NCBI RefSeq assembly: GCF_009933135.1
Contig: NZ_MAEH01000006.1
Location: forward strand, 50,904 to 114,903
Origin: Candidatus Enterococcus leclercqii
GTDB taxonomy: Bacteria > Bacillota > Bacilli > Lactobacillales > Enterococcaceae
Length of the DNA stretch: 64,000 nt
Direction: 5' to 3'
The first letter of the stretch is position 1; the number at the start of each line of letters is the position of its first letter. Positions 53,467 through 62,392 of the stretch are shown piece after piece. The notes under the pieces were generated by a model. That model worked only from the letters and a program-made list of their open reading frames with translations. It made no database searches and had not been told where the DNA came from. The translations under genes were made by a program, and so were the position numbers.

Positions 53467-53597
53467 GTTATAAAATGACAACACAGTTCTATCAATCAGG
53501 GAAAATAAAAAAAGGGACCGTTACCTTTCTCTTCACAAACAGCAGATTAATTGAATAACACTTTTGGGAAAAAATGTTTTTTTACAATCATATTACA
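53467..53597 (-). promoter_or_regulatory. Promoter and WalR box of the LysM glucosaminidase gene
   Basis: On the minus strand TTGATA (53490-53495) and TATAAC (53467-53472) are 17 bp apart. Upstream, TGTAAT-ATGAT-TGTAAA (53581-53597) is a full match to the WalR consensus TGTWAH-N5-TGTWAH. A near match TGTTAG-CTGAC-TGTAAC lies on the plus strand at 53436-53452. The leader before the start is about 265 nt long. Confidence 0.65.
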
Positions 53598-53746
53598 ACA
53601 AGTTGAATTCCAGCTTTTTTAGGGTTTGTTTGCGATTGTTCCACAATCTGTCACAAGCAGATCAGGCGTGTTATAATACCTCTTGACTGACTCGCGACAG
53701 CTCTCAGCAGCCTTTGGGGACTGTCCGTAAAAGAAAGGACCTGTAA

Positions 53747-54397
53747 ATGAAACATAAACTCTACTATCAATTCGCCGGCAGCTGTTTTCTGTTGGTCTTC
53801 GTCTTTTTAGGCTACGTGGTCAAATTTTATCCCCAATGGCTTAGCGGCTTTGATAGCTTCTTCACTCAATTGATCCGAGGGCCTTATCCTGACTGGAACA
53901 CTATTTACCTAACTGTCACCAAATTAGGCAATCCTCCAGTAATCGCCGGAATTGCTGTAGTTGCTGTCGCACTCTTGCTTTGGCGTCGGCGCTACACTGA
54001 AACTCTCTGGTTGGCAATCAACGTCATCGGGATTGCGGGAATTGGCAACTCGTTGATTAAGCTGGCCTTCATGCGGCAGCGACCGACATTGGAGCATCTG
54101 GTCACCGAAACCAGTTACAGTTTTCCCAGTGGTCACTCCACCGGCAGTATGATCCTCTGGGGGACACTCCTTTTGATGCTGCCAGGACTGATCAAAAACA
54201 AACCATTACGCCTGCTGTTGCAAGTTACCTGTGGTATGTTGATTTTATGCGTTGGGATCAGTCGAATCTATCTAGGCGTCCATTTCCCATCAGATATCCT
54301 AGGTGGTTTCTGTTTGGGAGCCGGCTGGTTGCTTTTGAGCTATCCGATTTTTGATGAACGCCGTTTCATTTGGCGCTTTCAAGGGAAACAGCGCTGA
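53747..54397 (+). CDS. PAP2-family phosphatase (undecaprenyl-diphosphatase type)
   Basis: This 216-residue membrane protein has about six helices and the three PAP2 motifs: KLAFMRQRP (105-113), PSGH (127-130) and SRIYLGVHFPSD with His179 and Asp183. It probably dephosphorylates undecaprenyl or phosphatidylglycerol phosphate on the outer membrane face, recycling the wall lipid carrier. The ATG follows AAAGGACCTG and a TATAAT element near 53675. It is 31 bp upstream of ytqA. Confidence 0.88.
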   Translation: MKHKLYYQFAGSCFLLVFVFLGYVVKFYPQWLSGFDSFFTQLIRGPYPDWNTIYLTVTKLGNPPVIAGIAVVAVALLLWRRRYTETLWLAINVIGIAGIGNSLIKLAFMRQRPTLEHLVTETSYSFPSGHSTGSMILWGTLLLMLPGLIKNKPLRLLLQVTCGMLILCVGISRIYLGVHFPSDILGGFCLGAGWLLLSYPIFDERRFIWRFQGKQR

Positions 54398-54428
54398 AGG
54401 CAACACATTATTTGAAAGAAGGCAGACT

Positions 54429-55457
54429 ATGATTTTTGCAGAAAATAAACGCTACTATTCTTTGAACCAAGCCTACCGGGAAACTTTTGGAGGAAAAATC
54501 TTCAAAGTACCGGTGGACGGTGGCTTTGATTGTCCTAACCGTGACGGTACGGTGGCCCGTGGTGGCTGTACGTTTTGCAGTGTGTCCGGCTCCGGCGACA
54601 TGATTGTTGCACCGACAGATCCCCTTTCCTCCCAGTTTCAAAAAGAAATCGACATGATGCATCAAAAATGGCCGGCAGTTGATCAATATATCGTCTACTT
54701 CCAAAATTTTACCAATACTCATGCACCAGTGGAGGTCATTCGCGAACGCTTCGAGCAGGTCGTCAATTTGCCAGGTGTCGTCGGTCTTTCCGTTGGGACG
54801 CGTCCGGACTGTCTGCCTCCAGAAGTCGTGGACTATTTAGCTGAATTAAATCAGCGCCTTTATCTTTGGGTAGAATTGGGTCTGCAGACGACGTATGAAA
54901 CCACTAGTGAGCTTATCAATCGAGCCCATGATTATCCCACCTATCTAGATGCAGTCACTCGTCTGCGCAAACACAATATTCAAGTCTGTACCCACCTAAT
55001 CAACGGACTGCCGGGAGAAACACCAGAAATGATGCTGGAAAATGTACGCCGCACGATTCTCGATTCAGATATTCAGGGAATCAAGCTGCATCTCCTGCAT
55101 CTGATGCGCAACACGCGAATGCTGCGGGATTACCAAGAGGGGCGCTTGCAGCTGATGAGTCGTTCAGAATACGTTTCCGTTATCTGTGATCAGCTGGAAT
55201 TGATTCCTTCAGAGGTGGTCATCCACCGGCTAACCGGCGATGCCCCCTGGGATTCTCTGATTGGTCCAAAATGGAGCCTTAAAAAGTGGGAAGTTTTGAA
55301 TGCAATTGATGAAGAACTAAAACAACGAGACAGTTGGCAAGGCAAATACGATGTGCGTAAGAGTAATGGAATCCAGATGGTTTCCGGTCGTCCACATATG
55401 CTCTTAGGATCTGCTATAGAAAACAGCACCCGAAGCAAAATCGAGGTGCACCACTGA
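54429..55457 (+). CDS. ytqA: Radical SAM protein YtqA (TIGR01212 type)
   Basis: This 342-residue radical SAM protein has cluster cysteines in GGFDCPNRDG and GGCTFC (Cys35, Cys47, Cys50), the wide C-x11-C-x2-C spacing of the YtqA/YhcC group, plus LGLQTTYETTSELINRAHDY and HLINGLPGETPEMMLE. The ATG at 54429 follows AAAGAAGG. It overlaps mnmM by one base, and the same ytqA-ytqB order occurs in Bacillus, suggesting a shared tRNA-modification role. The reaction is not established here. Confidence 0.88.
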   Translation: MIFAENKRYYSLNQAYRETFGGKIFKVPVDGGFDCPNRDGTVARGGCTFCSVSGSGDMIVAPTDPLSSQFQKEIDMMHQKWPAVDQYIVYFQNFTNTHAPVEVIRERFEQVVNLPGVVGLSVGTRPDCLPPEVVDYLAELNQRLYLWVELGLQTTYETTSELINRAHDYPTYLDAVTRLRKHNIQVCTHLINGLPGETPEMMLENVRRTILDSDIQGIKLHLLHLMRNTRMLRDYQEGRLQLMSRSEYVSVICDQLELIPSEVVIHRLTGDAPWDSLIGPKWSLKKWEVLNAIDEELKQRDSWQGKYDVRKSNGIQMVSGRPHMLLGSAIENSTRSKIEVHH

Positions 55458-56026
55458 TGTTGGCTACAGCACTCCATTACAGTCACACCTTGTTGAAAGA
55501 GGTCTTACAGCCCGGGGACATCGCTGTTGACGCTACTATGGGCAACGGACACGATACTTGTTTTTTAGCAGAATTGGTGGGGAGAACTGGTCATGTGTAT
55601 GCATTTGATTTACAGGCCCAAGCCCTAGAAAATACGGTAACCCGCCTAGCCGCAGCTGGCCTGACAAATCGAGCTGCCTTGATCCATGGGGGACACGAAA
55701 CATTGTCACAATATATCCCCGAAACACAGCCGATAAAAGCCGCCATCTTCAACCTGGGGTATCTTCCTCAAAGTGACAAGTCGGTGATTACACTACCGGC
55801 TACGACCCGACAGGCATTGGATGCGCTGTTGCTGCGTTTAGCTCCTCGTGGCCGGATTGTTCTCGTCTGTTATTACGGCCATGCAGGTGGCCCCGAAGAA
55901 TTGGCCAGTGTGCGAGCTTACTGCGAAGCCTTGCCACAGGAACAGTACAACGTTTTGAATTACCAGTTTATCAACCAAAAAAATCAACCACCTATCCTAT
56001 TTTGCATCGAAAGCAAGCCAGTTTGA
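55457..56026 (+). CDS. mnmM: tRNA 5-(aminomethyl)-2-thiouridine methyltransferase MnmM (YtqB)
   Basis: This 189-residue SAM methyltransferase has GDIAVDATMGNGHDTCFLAELVG (motif I), YAFDLQAQAL and NLGYLPQSDK (99-108), the YtqB/MnmM signature. MnmM makes mnm5s2U34 in Gram-positive tRNAs. Its A of ATG is the last base of the ytqA TGA stop, so the genes are tightly coupled. It is followed by dispersed repeat copy C. Confidence 0.9.
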   Translation: MLATALHYSHTLLKEVLQPGDIAVDATMGNGHDTCFLAELVGRTGHVYAFDLQAQALENTVTRLAAAGLTNRAALIHGGHETLSQYIPETQPIKAAIFNLGYLPQSDKSVITLPATTRQALDALLLRLAPRGRIVLVCYYGHAGGPEELASVRAYCEALPQEQYNVLNYQFINQKNQPPILFCIESKPV

Positions 56027-56048
56027 GCTTTTAATCGTAGGAAAAGGG

Positions 56049-56228
56049 TTGTAGCAAGCATCCAGTCCCCTTCCTCCGAAGCAGACAGTACCAAACGTGA
56101 GTCATACGCAAAAGAGAAGTCACTTCCACTGTTTTTAATGGAAGTGACTTCTCTTTTCATTGTTAAAAATTTCAAACGTAGACTTTCTATGATTTCATCA
56201 AGCTGAGTTAGTGTCATTCACTTTTTCT
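56049..56228 (+). repeat. Dispersed hairpin repeat, copy C
   Basis: A perfect 19-bp stem (56110-56128 with 56139-56157, 10-nt loop) is followed by TTGTTAAAAATTTCAAACG and a tail ending GTGTCATTCACTTTTTCTC. Copy A (minus strand, near 5.2 kb) matches stem and tail; copy B (30.1 kb) matches more loosely with compensatory stem changes. It lies between convergent mnmM and the EstA-type gene. No reading frame is conserved across it. Confidence 0.8.
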
Positions 56229-56377
56229 CTTCCTACGTATGGTACTGTTCCTTCTGCAGACTTTGACACAAGGATTGTCGCCACAATTTGCTGACATATG
56301 TTTTCTTGCTTAGTTCGTGAAATATTTGCCATTCACCATTTAGAAAACGATTGCTGTCACAGCATTGAAATGCTATG

Positions 56378-57160
56378 CTACAGCGGCAGCCACGCCAAAA
56401 CCCGTGGCAACCATTCATCCCAGAATTTCCAATCATGGATGCCGGGACCTTCATCGTAAGTTACATCAAAGCCTTTTTCCGTTGCTTTTTTGGCAAAGTA
56501 GCCGCTGACCGGATAAAGATCATCTTCTGTCCCGCAAGCTACAAACAGTTTCGGTGCTTTGGCTGGATCCAATTGTGACAGCAAATACAGAGGATTTTCC
56601 GGCGAATTTCCCAGCTCCTCCAGCGGACCGAAAATACCTTCCCAATAGGCCCGTTCTCGTAAAGCCAACAGTGGTGCTGGATCATTGGTAAAAGCCAGCG
56701 CTCCTGATAAGCTGGCAACAGCAGCAAAGCGTTCCGGACAGCGCAGGCCCAATTTCATTGCACCATAGCCGCCCATCGACAATCCGGCAGCAAAGGTCTT
56801 TTCCCGCTTAATACTCAGCTGCGGGAAAAATTCTTGCAGCAATTGTGGCAGTTCTTCAGAAACATACGTCCAATACTTCATGTCATAGGTGGTATCCGTA
56901 TACCAGCCGTGATCAGTAGAAGGCATCACTACTGCCAGTCCCAACTCATCCACGTAGCGTTCCACAGAAGTCCGCCGTTCCCAGATACTGTGATTACCTC
57001 CCATTCCGTGAAGCAGGTAGAGAACCGGTACGTCCGTGGTAGCTCCGACAGAATCGGTACCAATCCGCTTTTTCGTTTGTTGCGGTAAGATCACATTCAA
57101 CATGACCTGCATCTCCAACACATTGGAATAACAATTCACTTGTAAAAATGCCATTTTCAT
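56378..57160 (-). CDS. estA: EstA-type acetylesterase (esterase D-like alpha/beta hydrolase)
   Basis: This 260-residue hydrolase has LLHGMGGNHSIWERRT (oxyanion segment 50-65), GLSMGGYGA with nucleophile Ser128, CGTEDDLY and GIHDWKFWDEWL with the His of the triad. It matches the lactococcal tributyrin esterase and pneumococcal EstA group, which deacetylate short acyl esters and sometimes sugars. No signal peptide is present. The ATG has GGAG eight bases upstream; a second ATG two codons later is possible. Confidence 0.85.
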   Translation of the reverse strand: MKMAFLQVNCYSNVLEMQVMLNVILPQQTKKRIGTDSVGATTDVPVLYLLHGMGGNHSIWERRTSVERYVDELGLAVVMPSTDHGWYTDTTYDMKYWTYVSEELPQLLQEFFPQLSIKREKTFAAGLSMGGYGAMKLGLRCPERFAAVASLSGALAFTNDPAPLLALRERAYWEGIFGPLEELGNSPENPLYLLSQLDPAKAPKLFVACGTEDDLYPVSGYFAKKATEKGFDVTYDEGPGIHDWKFWDEWLPRVLAWLPL

Positions 57161-57276
57161 CCCCGTTTCTCCGACCTTGCGCCTTTTATCCGGTAGCAGC
57201 CGCCGATCAGCATTTCCTTTATGGTCTGAGTTTTCCCGTCAATTGCCGCTTTTATTTTCCTTAAAGCAACAGCAAC

Positions 57277-58842
57277 TCAGATTTCTCTACCTTCTATTGT
57301 AGCAGATTTGTCACGAATCACGACAGTCAATATCAGTGCCAACACAATCAGACATAATGCTCCACCGAAAACACCATGTAATCCGGCAAACAAGATCTTT
57401 CGTAGCGGTTCAAGTTGTTCCGTCGGCAGTAATTTTGCCGTTTGCGGATTTACCAATTTGTTCATGATATCCGGGTCATTGGTCAAACTGGCTTGTGCTA
57501 ACTGAGCTTTGGTGATTCCGTTCATCAGGATCCCAAAAACAGAAACCATAATCGTCTGGCCAATAGTGCGGGCCAATGTATTAAACGACGTCGCAACCCC
57601 CAATTGATCGTGGGATACGCTGCTTTGGGCGCTGACAGTACAAGTCACTGTGACTGCCCCCAAGCCGATTCCCAAAATTGTCGAAATCACAAAAAACCAC
57701 AGCCAGCTTGCAGCCATCGGAATCAAAAAGAGACTGGCCCCGCCGACTAATGTGATACTCAAGCCTATCAGCAATACCTTTTTCACCGTATGCTGAACCA
57801 ACCAGCGTCCCGCTAAAAAGGAACCGACCATCCACAAAACCGATAATGGAGCCAACACCAGCCCGCCGATTCCTGCTGGCAGCCCCAAGACGCCTTGCAT
57901 CCACATGGGAATATAGACATCCACTGCCATCAAAAAGCCGCTCCCCAAAGCTGCCACTAGGTTCACTACTACAAACAAACGACTGGTAAACAGCTCCAAG
58001 CTGATTACCGGATCTGCTGCGCGCTTTTCAGTAAAGATAAACAAAAAGAGCCCAATTGCAAAACCGGCAAGTAACAGTCCCACAGTTAGATCAAAACCAT
58101 TGTCCCCTAGAAATTGGAACGCCAAAAGCAGTGCCAAAAGCGTCAACATCAAAAAGAAGCTGCCGGCAATATCCATCGGCTTGTTCGCAACGGAAGCCGC
58201 TGTTGAACTCCCGCCGCTAGCAGGATCACCGGTTATTTCAGATTCAGAGAATTTCCCAGTACTTTGCTGAGTTTGCCGCTGAGGTTCTACTAAAAATTGC
58301 CAGATCATCCAAATCAATACAATTCCGATAGGTACATTGATAAAGAAGATCCAATGCCACCCCACCGTATCCACGATAATTCCGCCGGCCAAAGGACCAA
58401 TCACGCTGGCAATCCCCCAAGCAGTGCTGTTTAACCCCAGCACTCGCGCACGCTTTTCCATAGAGTAGAGATCGCCGATAATCGTCAGCGCCACCGGCAT
58501 CATTGCGCCGGCCCCCATCCCTTGAATTCCCCGAGCAATGATTAAAGTCAGCATCGTATCTGAAAAGCCGCACAAGGCAGATCCGATAATAAACAAGAGG
58601 GTCCCGAAAATAAAAATCGGTTTTCGGCCGATTCGGTCCGCCAATTTGCCATAAATTGGAGTCAACATCGCATTCGTCAACAAGTAGATAGAAAATACCC
58701 AGTTCATAATTTCAATGCCGTGAAGTGAACCTACAATGGTTGGCATCGCAGTTGTCACAATCGTTCCTTCCACAGCCGTCATAAAGGTGGCAACAAAAAC
58801 GGCTGCCGTTACCAGTTTTACATTTGTTTGTTTCGTCGTCAT
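57277..58842 (-). CDS. 14-TM MFS drug exporter (DHA2/EmrB-QacA type)
   Basis: This 521-residue transporter has an acidic residue in helix 1 (Glu25), loop motif A GKLADRIGRKP at 65-75, and antiporter motif C in LNSTAWGIASVIGPLAGGI. A Ser/Gly-rich loop near 195-220 separates the helices, and the total of about 14 segments places it in DHA2. It exports drugs or cationic compounds with protons; the substrate is unknown. The ATG follows AAAGGAG. Confidence 0.88.
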   Translation of the reverse strand: MTTKQTNVKLVTAAVFVATFMTAVEGTIVTTAMPTIVGSLHGIEIMNWVFSIYLLTNAMLTPIYGKLADRIGRKPIFIFGTLLFIIGSALCGFSDTMLTLIIARGIQGMGAGAMMPVALTIIGDLYSMEKRARVLGLNSTAWGIASVIGPLAGGIIVDTVGWHWIFFINVPIGIVLIWMIWQFLVEPQRQTQQSTGKFSESEITGDPASGGSSTAASVANKPMDIAGSFFLMLTLLALLLAFQFLGDNGFDLTVGLLLAGFAIGLFLFIFTEKRAADPVISLELFTSRLFVVVNLVAALGSGFLMAVDVYIPMWMQGVLGLPAGIGGLVLAPLSVLWMVGSFLAGRWLVQHTVKKVLLIGLSITLVGGASLFLIPMAASWLWFFVISTILGIGLGAVTVTCTVSAQSSVSHDQLGVATSFNTLARTIGQTIMVSVFGILMNGITKAQLAQASLTNDPDIMNKLVNPQTAKLLPTEQLEPLRKILFAGLHGVFGGALCLIVLALILTVVIRDKSATIEGREI

Positions 58843-59010
58843 TTTAAGCTCCTTTTTTGTTCTTCATTAGCGAGTCATTTATTTTTTCGTAAAATCATGT
58901 CAAAAACAGCAGGCATCACTCATTTTGAGTTTACCGCTTGCTCTTGTCTTACTCATCATTAGGTTTCATTTTAGTCGCCAGCTGAAAAGCTGCAAAACAG
59001 CATAAAAAGA

Positions 59011-59058
59011 GACCTCTGCTGCCAATCAGGTTAAGTGCCTGACTGACTCACAGAGGTC
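59011..59058 (-). terminator. Terminator of metK
   Basis: A GACCTCTG/CAGAGGTC stem with nested pairing is followed on the minus strand by TCTTTTTA, shortly after the metK stop codon. Confidence 0.8.
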
Positions 59059-59065
59059 GCCTCGG

Positions 59066-60256
59066 TTACTCCTTCACACTTGCCAACAGGTCGTCAACTT
59101 TGTCCGTTGCTTCCCAAGGTAAGTCGATATCTGTACGACCAAAATGTCCATACGCCGCAGTTTGCTTGTAAATTGGGCGACGTAGGTTCAGCATTTCGAT
59201 GATTCCCGCTGGGCGCAGATCGAAGTTTTCACGAACAGCTGCCACCAATTTATCATTGGCTACCGTCCCTGTTCCAAACGTATCGATGGAAATAGACACT
59301 GGCTGCGCCACACCAATCGCATAGGCCAGTTGAACTTCTGCCTTTTTCGCCAAACCGGCTGCAACGATGTTTTTTGCGATATAACGAGCAGCATAACTCG
59401 CAGAACGGTCAACCTTCGTTGCATCCTTACCAGAAAATGCGCCCCCGCCATGACGAGCATAACCACCGTAAGTATCTACAATGATTTTACGGCCTGTCAA
59501 ACCGGCATCTCCTTGTGGTCCACCAATCACAAAGCGGCCAGTAGGATTGATATAGTACTTAGTTTCTTCATCCAGAAGTGTCGCTGGAATCACGGCTTTG
59601 ATGACTTTTTCAATAACATCATGGCGAATCGTCTCATTGTCCGTAGCATCGTCATGTTGCGTACTAATAACTACCGTGTCCACTCGCTGCGGCTGACCAT
59701 TTTCATCATATTCCACTGTGACCTGTGACTTAGCATCTGGTCGCAAATAAGCGAGTTCTTTCGTCTTACGCAGTTCTGCCAGACGACGAACTAATTTATG
59801 ACTCAGTGAAATCGGTAACGGCATCAGCTCAGGAGTTTCATCGCAGGCAAAGCCGAACATCAGCCCCTGGTCACCAGCTCCAATCTCATCCAATGGATCT
59901 TTCTTTTCTTCCCGCGCTTCTAAAGCCACGTCCACCCCTTGCGCAATATCAGGTGATTGCTCATCAATCGCCACTAACACAGCTACCGTGTCGCCATCAA
60001 AGCCAAATTTGGCCCGAGTATAGCCAATCTCATTGATGGTTTTACGCACGATCTTTTGGATATCCACGTAAGCCGTTGTAGAAATTTCTCCGAATACCAG
60101 GACTAAACCAGTGGTAACGGAGGTCTCACACGCCACACGAGCATAAGGATCTTTTTCCAGCAACGCATCCAAAATTGCATCGCTGATTTGGTCTGCCACC
60201 TTATCCGGATGGCCTTCGGAGACAGATTCCGAAGTAAATAAATGTCTTTCTGTCAT
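59066..60256 (-). CDS. metK: S-adenosylmethionine synthetase
   Basis: This 396-residue enzyme makes SAM from methionine and ATP. It shows [51 protein letters not shown] and [17 protein letters not shown], all classic MetK signatures. The ATG at 60256 follows TAGGGGGA, which is itself the sequence sequestered by the S_MK box; longer upstream frames run through the riboswitch and are rejected. Confidence 0.97.
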   Translation of the reverse strand: MTERHLFTSESVSEGHPDKVADQISDAILDALLEKDPYARVACETSVTTGLVLVFGEISTTAYVDIQKIVRKTINEIGYTRAKFGFDGDTVAVLVAIDEQSPDIAQGVDVALEAREEKKDPLDEIGAGDQGLMFGFACDETPELMPLPISLSHKLVRRLAELRKTKELAYLRPDAKSQVTVEYDENGQPQRVDTVVISTQHDDATDNETIRHDVIEKVIKAVIPATLLDEETKYYINPTGRFVIGGPQGDAGLTGRKIIVDTYGGYARHGGGAFSGKDATKVDRSASYAARYIAKNIVAAGLAKKAEVQLAYAIGVAQPVSISIDTFGTGTVANDKLVAAVRENFDLRPAGIIEMLNLRRPIYKQTAAYGHFGRTDIDLPWEATDKVDDLLASVKE

Positions 60257-60370
60257 GATGATTCCCCCTACATAGCATACTTGTTCACAGTCTTGTCGAA
60301 ATGAAGCAAGCAGCATGTTGTTTTTTTCGGTTACAAGGCATCTTCGAATAACGAATCCTATCGGGAACTT
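60257..60370 (-). promoter_or_regulatory. S_MK box (SAM-III) riboswitch of metK
   Basis: On the minus strand the core GTTCCCGATAGGATTC, a short variable stem, then GAAGATGCCTTGTAACCGAA (60326-60368) matches the S_MK consensus. The Shine-Dalgarno AGGGGGA (60262-60269) that pairs with the core when SAM is bound lies about 55 nt further down, a longer linker than in the compact form I know. It represses translation of metK when SAM is high. Confidence 0.9.
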
Positions 60371-60382
60371 GCAACGATTGAC

Positions 60383-60388
60383 AGTATA
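60383..60388 (-). promoter_or_regulatory. -10 element of metK
   Basis: TATACT on the minus strand predicts transcription starting a few bases before the S_MK core. The -35 is weak. Confidence 0.45.
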
Positions 60389-60608
60389 ACAGATTTTCAG
60401 GTAACTTGCTTGCTTTCTCCCTGAATGTCTCATGAAAATTTCAAAAAATTTAAGACAGAAAAACTATCGGTATCAGATAGTTTTAGTTGCATTTTTCAAA
60501 AAAGCCAACTGATTCAACGATACTATTTCAGTTTTTTCGAAAGGATCGATAAAATTTTTTCTCTATATTTCTTTGTCAAAAAAGCTACTTTTACTATTTC
60601 ACTACATT

Positions 60609-61520
60609 TTATTCTTCTTCAATTAATTTCATAGTTATTTTTACTTGAGGGGGAACTCCTTCATAATTTCCGCTTAAAGAAGCAGTTTCAGACTTATCTT
60701 CTGACTGATATTTTCTTGCAATCCTCAGCAAAGCCCCCACCCTCAACTCTATGACACGTCCACCAAACTCTTTTTGGGAAAATGTGGCCCCATCACTGAA
60801 GGTATCACCATTTTTCATCGTATGTTCTGTGAAGACAGATACGCTCCATCCCATTGAAAAAGCCGATGCATCTTCAACGTCAACTTGATAGATTCCTGGT
60901 TCGATTGCTGCTCCTACTTCAAACTCTCCAAATTTATTTTTCAATACATACTGTTCTCCAATTTTTTCTAATGGCTCAAAAACAGCAGGTGTAAATTGTA
61001 ATGACGCATCCCCCCAGACAACTTCCCCATAATTACCTTCTCCAAAAAAGTATCCAGAATATGTTTCTCCCGGAAGTAATACACCTCTACCCATTGCTTC
61101 GCCAATTTCCCCTTCCGATAAACTCACATCATAAATCCCCGGTTCAATTAGGATATCTTCCTCTTTTGGATCTGCTTCTACCGACTTTTCTCCATTTGCC
61201 CAGTACCCGATCCCTTTCTCCATAACAAACGCTTTTGCTCTGTCATTTTTCTCCGGTGATATAGACATTCCATCGTAAAACCTTACGACTTCCATCGGAT
61301 GCTCTTCTTTCGCAAATAATCCGTCTGCTACTCCAGAGATTCCAGTACCGATTATCCCAACTAATACAACGGCAGCCACTATTTGAATACTAAATCTTTT
61401 AGATATGTCTGGTTTGGCCTGTTGAATCCCTTCATCTATTGCATGAAAAATTGCCTTTTTAGGAATTTTCACTTTTTGTCGCTCCACTAGCAAGTCACGC
61501 TTCAAATCCTGTTCCTTCAT
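60609..61520 (-). CDS. Membrane-anchored putative anti-sigma factor with duplicated ectodomain
   Basis: This 303-residue protein has a basic cytoplasmic N-terminus (1-42), one membrane helix at about 44-68 and an extracellular region. That region holds two related modules with IEPGIYDV (near 125) and IEPGIYQV (near 208) followed by glycine-rich strands. It is not RsiV- or RseA-like by eye and has no zinc motif. It begins nine bases after the ECF sigma gene, so it is most likely that factor's anti-sigma or sensor. Codon use is AT-richer than the core genes nearby. Confidence 0.65.
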   Translation of the reverse strand: MKEQDLKRDLLVERQKVKIPKKAIFHAIDEGIQQAKPDISKRFSIQIVAAVVLVGIIGTGISGVADGLFAKEEHPMEVVRFYDGMSISPEKNDRAKAFVMEKGIGYWANGEKSVEADPKEEDILIEPGIYDVSLSEGEIGEAMGRGVLLPGETYSGYFFGEGNYGEVVWGDASLQFTPAVFEPLEKIGEQYVLKNKFGEFEVGAAIEPGIYQVDVEDASAFSMGWSVSVFTEHTMKNGDTFSDGATFSQKEFGGRVIELRVGALLRIARKYQSEDKSETASLSGNYEGVPPQVKITMKLIEEE

Positions 61521-61528
61521 ATCATCTC

Positions 61529-62068
61529 CTACCTTTCATATCCTGAAATTGTCAATTGCAATTTTAATTGTGCCCTGCCTCGTACCAACCGTGTCTTCAC
61601 AGTATTTTCGTTAATCTCCAGTAGACAGGCAATTTCTTTAATCGACAGATCATTAAAATAGAACAACATCAGTACTTCTTCATACCTGTCTTCTAACTGA
61701 TGTATAGTTTTCAGTAATTCAGGATCCGTTTTTGATACGGTAGTCATTCCAGCAATATTCTCCATCATATTTTCATCAGCTACAACTCGATCCTGTTCTC
61801 TTCTACGTCTTACTAATAAATATTTTGCTTCATTAATTACGATTCGATTCAGCCAAGTTGAAAAGTATTCCTCCTGCTGCAGCTGAACTAATCGACCTAC
61901 TGCCTTCAAAGAAGCATCTTGTACCACATCAAGCGCATCCGACTCGTTCTTTACATAACTGTAAGCCAACAAGTAGATACTTTTATAATGGTACTTCATC
62001 AACTTATTTAACGCGCGTCGATTCCCGTTTTTTGCCTTTTTGACCCATCGAATCTCCCTGTCCTTCAT
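61529..62068 (-). CDS. ECF-type RNA polymerase sigma factor
   Basis: This 179-residue protein has sigma region 2 (about 10-80; YKSIYLLAYSYVKNESDALDVVQDASLKA, FSTWLNRIVINEAKYLL) and region 4 (about 120-172; LEDRYEEVLMLFYFNDLSIKEIACLLEINENTVKTRLVRGRAQL), with no region 1 or 3. It is a SigV/SigW-like group IV factor. The ATG follows AAGGAG. An ECF-type promoter upstream suggests autoregulation, and the membrane protein downstream is its probable controller. Confidence 0.9.
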   Translation of the reverse strand: MKDREIRWVKKAKNGNRRALNKLMKYHYKSIYLLAYSYVKNESDALDVVQDASLKAVGRLVQLQQEEYFSTWLNRIVINEAKYLLVRRRREQDRVVADENMMENIAGMTTVSKTDPELLKTIHQLEDRYEEVLMLFYFNDLSIKEIACLLEINENTVKTRLVRGRAQLKLQLTISGYER

Positions 62069-62138
62069 CCATTTACTCCTTCGTCTGCCTTACTTCTCTA
62101 CTTTTACAAATCGTTTCATCCCATCCGTATATACTTAT

Positions 62139-62167
62139 TAGACAATCTATGTACCATAAAAGTTTCA
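62139..62167 (-). promoter_or_regulatory. Candidate ECF autoregulatory promoter
   Basis: On the minus strand TGAAAC (62162-62167) and TGTCTA (62139-62144) are 17 bp apart, close to the SigV-type TGAAAC/CGTCTA pattern. It lies about 70 bp before the sigma gene. Confidence 0.5.
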
Positions 62168-62198
62168 ATTCTCGTCCAAAAAAAACGCAAAAAAAATA

Positions 62199-62218
62199 AG
62201 ATACTCAAATGAGTATCT
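62199..62218 (-). terminator. Terminator of the tRNA operon
   Basis: AGATACTCA pairs with TGAGTATCT with a two-base centre and is followed on the minus strand by a long T-rich run, three bases after the last tRNA. Confidence 0.9.
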
Positions 62219-62220
62219 CA

Positions 62221-62292
62221 TGATCCGTACGGGATTCGAACCCGTGTTACCGCCGTGAAAGGGCGGTGTCTTAACCACTTGACCAACGGACC
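62221..62292 (-). tRNA. tRNA-Glu(UUC), copy 2
   Basis: A 72-nt cloverleaf with anticodon TTC; identical to the copy at 62770-62841. Last gene of the array. CCA is not encoded. Confidence 0.95.
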
Positions 62293-62309
62293 GTATATTA
62301 TTCTTTTAA

Positions 62310-62383
<74 letters not shown>

Positions 62384-62392
62384 GTAAAAAAA

